Part shown: piece after piece, positions 13,931 to 19,496 of the stretch
Layout: each line of letters starts with the position of its first letter
Position numbering within the stretch: position 1 is the stretch's first letter
IMG/VR virus record: IMGVR_UViG_3300039106_000357
Span: 6,739-33,303 of that record
Length of the DNA: 26,565 nt
Strand: one strand, 5' to 3'
Source of the DNA: a virus
Notes under the pieces: model-generated
The model's input: only the letters and a program-made list of their open reading frames with translations
Told to the model about the DNA's origin: nothing
Database searches by the model: none
Position numbers and translations under genes: made by a program

Positions 13931-14014
13931 TTAGAATCCATCCTTGATAATGATTGCCAGGCCCATGATAATGATAGGCATGAGCACAATAGCTAGATTG
14001 ATATATGGTGTCAT
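13931..14014 (-). CDS. 27-residue membrane miniprotein
   Basis: The ORF runs from ATG 14014-14012 to TAA 13933-13931. It encodes a polar MTPYIN start, a continuous hydrophobic stretch from about residue 7 to 22 (LAIVLMPIIIMGLAII) and the end IKDGF: one TM helix. It is too short for usual gene callers but fills the gap between its neighbours exactly. The upstream TGA is 2 nt before its ATG and the next ATG is 1 nt after its TAA. The ribosome binding site is weak (GGGG about 7 nt upstream), consistent with coupling. Confidence 0.55.
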   Translation of the reverse strand: MTPYINLAIVLMPIIIMGLAIIIKDGF

Positions 14015-14016
14015 GT

Positions 14017-14259
14017 TCAACCCCAATCTTTCTTGTCGCCACACTCTTCGTTAAAATCGTAACCAGCCATATAGGCTTCGTAGTCTGCACTGCCTTCGCT
14101 GAGCATTACCGGGTCACCATTATAGGTGCCAAATGGGTATTTGTGTGGATTGCGAGGACGATCATAGTAGCTGTCTGCACTGCCACGATCAAATGGGTTA
14201 CCATGCTGTTGGGCATAAGTTTTACCACGAAATTCCACTTTGGTTACTTCATCTAACAT
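14017..14259 (-). CDS. Conserved phage hypothetical protein (GNPFDRGSADSYY motif)
   Basis: An 80-residue protein. Two adjacent ATGs follow AAGGAG; the second (14259, MLDEVTKVEFRGK) has the better 6-nt spacing and is used here. The motif NPFDRGSADSYYDRPRNPHK (about 22-41), followed by FGTYNGDPV and EYMAGYDFNE-like residues, marks a small family common to many phages and some bacteria, with no known activity. The Asp/Tyr/Arg-rich core is Cys-poor. Confidence 0.75.
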   Translation of the reverse strand: MLDEVTKVEFRGKTYAQQHGNPFDRGSADSYYDRPRNPHKYPFGTYNGDPVMLSEGSADYEAYMAGYDFNEECGDKKDWG

Positions 14260-14269
14260 CATTCGCTCC

Positions 14270-14596
14270 TTAGTGAGTGTTGAGTGCAGGGTTAAATTCA
14301 CGAATCAGTTCACGTTCACGTTGATGTGCGGGCTTGCGGCCACGCACAACCTCCACTAGCCCATAAGTGTGAGCCAGTGTACCATGTTCGCGGATTGAAC
14401 GGCACAGCGCCCAATCTTTGTTTTCTGTTACAGCACGACGAACGTGCTTCTGGATACGGATTTTGAGTGCCTTGGCCGCTTGTCCGCCACACACGGTAAT
14501 ACCGATATACTGCTCACCAGTTACGGTGTTGGTAATGCAGTATACAGCATGACGTGTATCCTGACGGCGTTTGCGAGTGCGGTTTTTTGTTTCCAT
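14270..14596 (-). CDS. GIY-YIG nuclease domain protein
   Basis: A 108-residue protein with a compact GIY-YIG fold: VYCITN (18-23) in the GIY position, YIGIT (30-34), R47 on the following helix, the catalytic-helix Glu within AHQRERELI (90-98) and the closing FNPALNTH (101-108). The first motif is VYC rather than GIY, a common variant. It has no DNA-binding extension, so it is more likely a free-standing nuclease than a classic homing enzyme; a T4 Seg-like role cannot be excluded. A TTGACT-16-TATAAT promoter lies directly upstream with the predicted start on the ATG, so its message is probably leaderless. Confidence 0.82.
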   Translation of the reverse strand: METKNRTRKRRQDTRHAVYCITNTVTGEQYIGITVCGGQAAKALKIRIQKHVRRAVTENKDWALCRSIREHGTLAHTYGLVEVVRGRKPAHQRERELIREFNPALNTH

Positions 14597-14602
14597 GCCA
14601 TT

Positions 14603-14630
14603 ATTATAACAGCCTGGACCAGAAAGTCAA
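14603..14630 (-). promoter_or_regulatory. Sigma70-type early promoter, leaderless geometry
   Basis: Minus strand: TTGACT (14630-14625), 16-nt spacer, consensus TATAAT (14608-14603). The first transcribed base is predicted at about 14596, the A of the GIY-YIG ATG. It probably drives the whole run down to 11933. Confidence 0.75.
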
Positions 14631-14662
14631 CCAGAATTTTTTCGTGTGAAATCAACGGATTA

Positions 14663-14694
14663 CAGAAAGTAATACCCAAGTATTACATTTTCTG
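14663..14694. repeat. Inverted repeat in the 14597-14725 gap
   Basis: CAGAAA (14663-14668) and TAATAC (14670-14675) pair with GTATTA (14680-14685) and TTTCTG (14689-14694). No T tract follows on either strand. It could be a factor-independent pause site, an operator for the promoter at 14603-14630, or an RNA processing site. Confidence 0.45.
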
Positions 14695-14714
14695 CCCCGT
14701 GACCGCTGGGTTTC

Positions 14715-14732
14715 TCAGTAAGTGATTACTGA
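14715..14732. repeat. Perfect 7-bp inverted repeat over a stop codon
   Basis: TCAGTAA (14715-14721) and TTACTGA (14726-14732) around GTGA. It covers the stop of the His-rich gene (14726-14728). There is no U run, so termination is uncertain. Confidence 0.45.
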
Positions 14733-15031
14733 CACGTACGGGTTCGTGTAATTGACCCGTCCGGCATCATGGTCTCTAACCAGGGTGTGCAGGTCTGTTG
14801 TTGCCAGACATGTCCGCCCATGGGCTGTTGCTGAATTACAACAGGTGGCGGTTGTTGTACAACAACAGGTGGACGTGTCATGGCGTACACTACAGTACCG
14901 CCAATCACAGCAGGTGCGACCCAGCCCCAACCACCACCGTGACGGTGACCGCCGTGGTGGTGATGTTGCGCTGATGCGCTGGCGCTGACAGCCAAAATGC
15001 TAATTGCTAACAGTGTCTTGATCTTGCTCAT
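14726..15031 (-). CDS. Exported His/Gly/Pro/Gln-rich protein
   Basis: A 101-residue protein. Start ATG 15031 is chosen over 15037 because GAGGAG lies 7 nt upstream of the former and only 1 nt from the latter. Residues 1-21 form a classical signal peptide (MSKIKTLLAISILAVSASAS) with an A-x-A cleavage site, followed at once by a HHHHGGHRHGGGWGW stretch, a short hydrophobic region (VAPAVIGGTVVYAM), and a Pro/Gln/Val-rich segment. The C-terminus has two Cys. Similar secreted small proteins occur in bacteria. Metal binding or envelope association is likely. The gene overlaps the upstream one by 32 nt and has its own late promoter. Confidence 0.75.
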   Translation of the reverse strand: MSKIKTLLAISILAVSASASAQHHHHGGHRHGGGWGWVAPAVIGGTVVYAMTRPPVVVQQPPPVVIQQQPMGGHVWQQQTCTPWLETMMPDGSITRTRTCQ

Positions 15032-15788
15032 TTGCAATCTCCTCTACAATAGTATTTACCGGTTTGTACGCACTGTTCTGATAGATGCGTTTGACCAGTC
15101 TCGGCTCCATCAATTGTAACATACAAGCCTCAGTGATGGTGTTGAAGCCAAAAGCAGGCACCAGATACTTTTCTGCCCTGCCCACAGTTTTACGCCAGCC
15201 CCAGTCGCGGCCACTTTGCCAGTTCTTCATGGCATTGTTCATCCAGACGCCCGACCCAGTGCAGAATGCATGTACCCGTTTTAACAGTTCCACATCATAC
15301 AGCCCGTAATCACTTTCCACATAGAAAGCAGTGGGGGTGCGTGGCTTGTGAAATACTCCACTCACAGTGAGCACACCATCGTTGTATTCAGGCACATCCA
15401 GTTTGGGAGTCCAGAACTCCAGAATAAACATCTGACGATCCTGTTTGCTAATAGCACCCACAAACGCCAGCAGTGCTTCCGGTGTGACAAAATGCACTCG
15501 CTTGCAGTGCCATTCGTTACGCACTAGCGTTTCTTTCTCTGGCAGTTGAGCGACATGATTTTCCAGCAGACTCCACATGCGTAACAGACGTCGGCGTATT
15601 TGTTCACTAGTCCGATCTGCAGGAATGCGATGTTTGATCCTGCCCAACGCACTGGTGAGAGTCCAGGACGTGACAGGTGCAATCAGTTGCACACCATACT
15701 TGTGCCCGCCCTTGAGACTGCGTTTGGTATACTTGTGCGACTGGGCATCAACACCCAGATCGATAATTTTTTGTGCTAGATTATTCAT
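15000..15788 (-). CDS. Hypothetical protein, 262 aa
   Basis: The largest gene of the minus block and unrecognised. The N-terminal part is basic (HKYTKRSLKGGHKYG, residues about 18-32), followed by a helical Arg-rich segment (TSEQIRRRLLRMWSLL, about 60-75), a mixed alpha/beta centre and Trp-rich stretches (NWQSGRDWGWRKTVGRAEK). The end is acidic. Two positive patches and high Arg/Trp content suggest nucleic-acid contact, but no motif supports a function. It is coupled to the upstream gene by ATGA and its last codons hold the late promoter of the His-rich gene. Confidence 0.65.
   Translation of the reverse strand: MNNLAQKIIDLGVDAQSHKYTKRSLKGGHKYGVQLIAPVTSWTLTSALGRIKHRIPADRTSEQIRRRLLRMWSLLENHVAQLPEKETLVRNEWHCKRVHFVTPEALLAFVGAISKQDRQMFILEFWTPKLDVPEYNDGVLTVSGVFHKPRTPTAFYVESDYGLYDVELLKRVHAFCTGSGVWMNNAMKNWQSGRDWGWRKTVGRAEKYLVPAFGFNTITEACMLQLMEPRLVKRIYQNSAYKPVNTIVEEIANEQDQDTVSN
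15053..15058 (-). promoter_or_regulatory. T4-type late promoter core (TAAATA) for the His-rich gene
   Basis: Minus-strand GGTAAATACT lies inside the end of the upstream gene. Predicted start near 15047, leaving a 16-nt leader with GAGGAG at 15044-15039. Confidence 0.6.
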
Positions 15789-16135
15789 GTTATTACTCGT
15801 TTGGCAGCATCATCTCTGTCTGAATACACCTGCGTTCCACGTTTGCGGATCAGCTCTGCTGAATACTGTGGTGCTGAATCAAACATTTCCCTTACTTCAT
15901 CCTCAGTTACACTGTTGTCCACACTGAATATGTAGATTTCGTAGTTTCGTTGCGGGTTGACTCGAGCCCTTAGCATGAGACTGGTCACAATCTGGTTGAT
16001 TGGACGAGTCCGTAGACCGCGGGTTTCGCTGGTGGTCTTGAGTACTTCCCACATTTCCAATCCTCCAATCATGTCCAGATCCAGGAGTGACTCCAGACCG
16101 TGACAGTCCCAACTGGCTAAAAATGTTTTACTCAT
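15785..16135 (-). CDS. Conserved phage hypothetical protein (MSKTFLASWDCHGLE type)
   Basis: A 116-residue protein. I start at MSKTFLASWDCHGLESLLDL (ATG 16135), because this N-terminus recurs, as far as I recall, in T4-like phages; a start 24 nt upstream lacks support. Two segments stand out: MLRARVNPQRNYEIYIFSVD (about 53-72) and a C-terminal helix with AELIRKRGTQVYSDR. No function is known. No Shine-Dalgarno is seen (TTATATGT precedes the ATG). A TTGACA-17-TAAACT promoter lies upstream, so this is the first gene of an early minus-strand unit. Confidence 0.7.
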   Translation of the reverse strand: MSKTFLASWDCHGLESLLDLDMIGGLEMWEVLKTTSETRGLRTRPINQIVTSLMLRARVNPQRNYEIYIFSVDNSVTEDEVREMFDSAPQYSAELIRKRGTQVYSDRDDAAKRVIT

Positions 16136-16161
16136 ACATATAACGCGATTGATAGGCATTC

Positions 16162-16190
16162 AGTTTACAAGAGATCCTGTCGCGTGTCAA
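16162..16190 (-). promoter_or_regulatory. Sigma70-type early promoter
   Basis: Minus strand: perfect TTGACA (16190-16185), 17-nt spacer, TAAACT (16167-16162). Predicted start near 16155, leader about 20 nt. The -35 box is only 3 nt from the divergent late promoter core at 16194. Confidence 0.6.
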
Positions 16191-16193
16191 GCC

Positions 16194-16200
16194 ATAAATA
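16194..16200 (+). promoter_or_regulatory. T4-type late promoter core (ATAAATA)
   Basis: ATAAATA with predicted start near 16206 and a 15-nt leader containing AGAGGA (16207-16212) before ATG 16221. It opens the long plus-strand virion-gene region. Confidence 0.65.
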
Positions 16201-16220
16201 TCAGATAGAGGAAAAACCAT

Positions 16221-16520
16221 ATGCGAGCTAGTGAAATCATACGCTCTGTGCTGGATCTGATTGACGAGATAGAACAGTCAGACGCTGAAACAGAATCAGC
16301 AGAACAGTTCTATTCTGACGAGAAACGACGTTTTGATCAGGTGTCTGATCTGTTGTCTCCTGAGATCACTTTTGGTCCAGCCAATGCACCCAACGAACAA
16401 TATGCCGAAATAGAGGCAGTGACCACAGCCGCTGGCGGTGGTGTAAACGGACCCAAGCATCTTGCAGACATTCGCGCTGACAGTGTGGCCATGTATCCAG
16501 GAGCCAACCATGTCCGCTAA
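16221..16520 (+). CDS. Putative virion/internal protein, late
   Basis: A 99-residue acidic protein starting MRASEIIRSVLDLIDEIEQS. The opening M-R-x-x-E-I-I-R is shared with the protein at 3031, and an I-D-E site (residues 14-16) would suit prohead-protease removal of an N-terminal targeting peptide. The middle GPANAPNEQYAEIEAVTTAA (residues about 52-71), followed by GGGVNGPKH, recalls a small family in marine T4-like phages. The late promoter is immediately upstream and AGAGGA 9 nt before the ATG. Its last 11 nt overlap the next gene, whose ribosome binding site (CAGGAG) lies inside it. Confidence 0.7.
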   Translation: MRASEIIRSVLDLIDEIEQSDAETESAEQFYSDEKRRFDQVSDLLSPEITFGPANAPNEQYAEIEAVTTAAGGGVNGPKHLADIRADSVAMYPGANHVR

Positions 16521-17154
16521 TGGTATCGCACATTTGCCCACTAGAGAAGAACGCCAGGTGGCCAAATTGGCCTTGGCCGCAGCCAAACGTGCTGCCGATG
16601 GTAACCCCAGAGCCACACTAGACATTACATTGTTGCCCACTCAATTTGACGGCAATGACACTATAGATAACCCAAATACTGGCGGGCTGATAGAAGGCCG
16701 TCCCTGGATAGCAACTGTGAGCAATTTCACATTCTACGAAGCTATCAATACTACCAGTGCATTGTCAACTACACAGTATGTGCTGGGTAATAAAATTTAT
16801 GCATACTCATCAAGTTATGATGTTCCGTCTTATCAAAATGCAAGAGTAGTATCAAACGATATTGAACTATTAAATGTAAACACCAGGGGGCACCATTTGG
16901 TAGTGTTGGATCCATTAGGCGATCTTATTAGTGCAACTAGATTTGATACCTACATTGATCCAGCAAACTTAACAGCATTGGCCACTGCCCTTGGTGCAGT
17001 ATCAAGCGGTAATATTGCAGTATTAGTGACGTATGATGCTTGTGCCTTTAATGCCGCATGTCGTTCTGCTCTTACCACAGGATACGGCTGTACCAATAGC
17101 AATACCTGGACTGCAAGTCGCCACGATCATATTTTCATAGGTGTGAAGATTTAA
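16510..17154 (+). CDS. Virion protein with ILEI/FAM3-like C-terminal domain
   Basis: A 214-residue protein. ATG 16510 (MSANGIAHLPTREERQ) is preferred over an in-frame ATG 48 nt earlier because CAGGAG stands 8 nt upstream. The N-terminal 65 residues (KLALAAAKRAADGNP, then LDITLLPTQFDGNDTIDNP and GRPW) follow a linker type common in T4-like virion proteins. The C-terminal part, from about residue 126, matches the ILEI/FAM3 (PANDER-like) pattern: RGHHLVVLDPLGDLISATRF, DTYIDP, IAVLVTYD and the final HIFIGVKI. In other proteins this domain is linked to sugar or ligand binding. It is probably a fiber or appendage tip. The second half is more AT-rich than the first. Confidence 0.75.
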   Translation: MSANGIAHLPTREERQVAKLALAAAKRAADGNPRATLDITLLPTQFDGNDTIDNPNTGGLIEGRPWIATVSNFTFYEAINTTSALSTTQYVLGNKIYAYSSSYDVPSYQNARVVSNDIELLNVNTRGHHLVVLDPLGDLISATRFDTYIDPANLTALATALGAVSSGNIAVLVTYDACAFNAACRSALTTGYGCTNSNTWTASRHDHIFIGVKI

Positions 17155-17155
17155 C

Positions 17156-19429
17156 ATGGGCGTACAAAATCCCAACAGCACCAGTTACGTCCATCCAGAC
17201 GAACCCAACCTGTTAAACATCCACAAGGCAATGACCTACGACCCTGCCAATGGGGAACCGCACCTGCGAGTCACCCTTGGATCAGATAATATCACTGTAT
17301 CAGGCAACGTCAACCTAGTAGAAGCAGTAAGAGTCAACAACACAGAAGCACAAAAGATACCAGTTTACATTGTTGGCAATGTGTTGTCGGTCACACAGGG
17401 CACCGACCCCTGGGTGATCACTGGCAACGTGATTGCTTCTCAAGGCACCATTCCCTGGTCAGTTGTGGGCAATGCCAATATTACCAATACACCCAACGTA
17501 CACATAACCAATGTGCCTGATGTCACTGGTAACGTCATCATTACTAGTGGCAATATTAATGCCAATGTAACACAAGGTACTAGCCCTTGGGTCATCAGTG
17601 GCAATACCTCAGTTAACAGCAACACCAATCCATTGTATGTCAATTTCACCAATTCTAATATCAGTTTATCTTCAGGGTCTGCTAATATTGGTAATGTGGG
17701 TTTGGTAGGAAACCTAGCAGGTATTACTGGCAACTTGGCTGGCATAACGGGAAATATTGCAGGTATCACTGGTAACGTAAACATTGGAACAATGCCAGAA
17801 GTGGAAATTAAAAACGACAGTGGCAATCCTATACCGGTCAGTGCTAATACCTCATCTAACTCCGGCAGCAATCCAATCTATGTTAGTGCTAACATCGCCA
17901 ATACCACTCCTATCACAGTAGCACAGAGTGATGTCGGAGTTACAGCCTTTGACGAACCTATTGCTGTGCCTATTACTCCTGTTATTCAAGCAGACGCACA
18001 GTATGGACTAGACCCAGACTTTTGGATACAGACTAAACTACGTGGTGGTGACATTACCATTACTCCTTACAATACTTGGCAAGTGTCAAGTGGAACAAGT
18101 GCCGGTGGATATGCTAGATTAGCAACTAGCAAGTATATGAGTTATCAAGATGGACAAGGATCCTTGTACCGTTGGACAGCCGCATTTACTGCAACAGGTA
18201 CAGATAAAAATGCTGTAGGTGTTGATAACATAGTACAGAATACTGGTCCTATTGACCGTGAAGATGGTTATAGTTTTGGCTTCAGTGGTGATCCAGCAAA
18301 TCGCAAGATAGGCATACTACATCGCCGCAATGGTAGAACAGAAATAAGAACGCTGACTATTACTCGTGCTCCTACTGGCAATCAAACTGCTACTATCGTA
18401 CTTGACGGTGCGTCATATGATGTAGCAATCACAGCAGGTGATGTTTACCATTGTGCCAATCAAATAGCCACAGCATTAAAGGCTATTACCACAGCCACTA
18501 ACACTTGGGACATAGAAGGCTGTAATGGTGTTGTTAGTTTTACCTACTACAGTCCCGGAGCCCATAGTGGCACATACAGTTTTTCAAGTGCGGGCACAGG
18601 CACAACTGCTCTGGGCACCTTTGCTCAAGTGGCAGCAGGCACTACTCCTACTGATGTATGGACTTATGTGGATCAATGGGACAACCAAACAATAGCATTT
18701 GATCCGACTAAACTAAACGTATTCCAAATAGACATGAGGTGGTTAGGCGCCGGACGAGTTAGATTCTTTATGGAAGATCCGTTAACAGGCAAAATGGTTC
18801 TGGTGCATACACAGCGTTGGGCTGGCACAGATGTAGTTCCACACATAAACAAGCCTGCACTACGCATTGCCTATCGTAGCGGCACAACTAATCCTGCTGT
18901 CACTCCTAGCCAAAACGTCATAGTAACTGGTGCCAGTGTAATGTCAGGCGTACAAGGTATGAGAACACAAACAGGCAGCAGTCAAGGACGTTATAACATC
19001 GACAGTAGTACAAGAGCCAAAGATACTGTATGGCACTTAATGAGTCTACAGAATCCATTTGTTAGAAACGGTGGAGTTAACAAAGCCAGTCTAATGTTGC
19101 AGACATTAACAGTTGCGGCACAAGGTAACGACCCTAGTGTAATCTACATTGTAAAGGATGCGTTTGGTCTTAGTGATGTATTATCCTATATCTCCATACC
19201 TAACACTACTCCTGCTATGTTTGCTCAATATAGTATTGTACCAGTTAGCATTGACCTTAGTACTCAGCGTATCTGTAATGTACAGACATTGGGAATTAAC
19301 AGTAGTGCCACATTTGATTTGGCGGCGTATAATCTTACCTTGGCACCAGGTGAAACTATAAGTGTATTCATTAGTAGTAGTAACGCACTAAACAGAACTG
19401 CTACTGGGTTGACTTGGTTGGTTGATTAA
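17156..19429 (+). CDS. Large repeat-containing virion protein (fiber/appendage)
   Basis: A 757-residue protein dominated by Thr, Asn, Ser, Val and Gly. The N-terminal third is made of beta repeats with the phage-typical QGTxPWVI(S/T)G motif at 81-86, 96-101 and 140-145. A heptad tandem repeat (LAGITGN, LAGITGN, IAGITGN) follows at about 187-207, ahead of a central domain that starts around YGLDPDFWIQTKLRGG. The C-terminal half looks globular, with WLGAGRVRFFMEDPLTGKM near residues 529-547. Proteins of this build are structural in marine T4-like phages, often fibers or neck appendages. It starts 1 nt after the previous stop. No catalytic motif is visible. Confidence 0.8.
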   Translation: MGVQNPNSTSYVHPDEPNLLNIHKAMTYDPANGEPHLRVTLGSDNITVSGNVNLVEAVRVNNTEAQKIPVYIVGNVLSVTQGTDPWVITGNVIASQGTIPWSVVGNANITNTPNVHITNVPDVTGNVIITSGNINANVTQGTSPWVISGNTSVNSNTNPLYVNFTNSNISLSSGSANIGNVGLVGNLAGITGNLAGITGNIAGITGNVNIGTMPEVEIKNDSGNPIPVSANTSSNSGSNPIYVSANIANTTPITVAQSDVGVTAFDEPIAVPITPVIQADAQYGLDPDFWIQTKLRGGDITITPYNTWQVSSGTSAGGYARLATSKYMSYQDGQGSLYRWTAAFTATGTDKNAVGVDNIVQNTGPIDREDGYSFGFSGDPANRKIGILHRRNGRTEIRTLTITRAPTGNQTATIVLDGASYDVAITAGDVYHCANQIATALKAITTATNTWDIEGCNGVVSFTYYSPGAHSGTYSFSSAGTGTTALGTFAQVAAGTTPTDVWTYVDQWDNQTIAFDPTKLNVFQIDMRWLGAGRVRFFMEDPLTGKMVLVHTQRWAGTDVVPHINKPALRIAYRSGTTNPAVTPSQNVIVTGASVMSGVQGMRTQTGSSQGRYNIDSSTRAKDTVWHLMSLQNPFVRNGGVNKASLMLQTLTVAAQGNDPSVIYIVKDAFGLSDVLSYISIPNTTPAMFAQYSIVPVSIDLSTQRICNVQTLGINSSATFDLAAYNLTLAPGETISVFISSSNALNRTATGLTWLVD
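17711..17776 (+). repeat. Degenerate tandem heptapeptide-coding repeat
   Basis: Three consecutive 21-nt units code for (L/I)AGITGN. The DNA copies differ mainly at third codon positions (GGTATTACTGGC, GGCATAACGGGA, GGTATCACTGGT), so the peptide repeat is kept while the DNA has drifted. This argues for selection on the protein, not recent slippage. Confidence 0.7.
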
Positions 19430-19438
19430 TCAAAACAG

Positions 19439-19465
19439 TTGACACCAGCAAAATAGCTGTATAGA
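19439..19465 (+). promoter_or_regulatory. Weak sigma70-type promoter candidate
   Basis: TTGACA (19439-19444) and TATAGA (19460-19465) with a short 15-nt spacer, in the 67-nt gap before the 19497 gene. The spacing makes it doubtful; the late core at 19484 is the better candidate. Confidence 0.25.
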
Positions 19466-19483
19466 CTGACACCATATCTTTCA

Positions 19484-19490
19484 ATAAATA
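19484..19490 (+). promoter_or_regulatory. T4-type late promoter core (ATAAATA), leaderless geometry
   Basis: ATAAATA ends 6 nt before ATG 19497. Predicted start at 19496, so a 1-nt leader. No Shine-Dalgarno is present. Confidence 0.55.
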
Positions 19491-19496
19491 CTATCT

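Noticed and set aside
14270-14596. Homing endonuclease inserted as a mobile element
   Set aside because: No intron or interrupted gene is seen, flanking genes are intact, and the protein has only the nuclease domain; it is kept as a free-standing GIY-YIG protein.
17440-17871. 143-codon minus-strand open frame opposite the large virion protein
   Set aside because: Hydrophobic Pro/Leu/Val-rich reading is the expected shadow of the repetitive Gly/Asn/Thr coding sequence; the plus-strand gene is clearly the real one.
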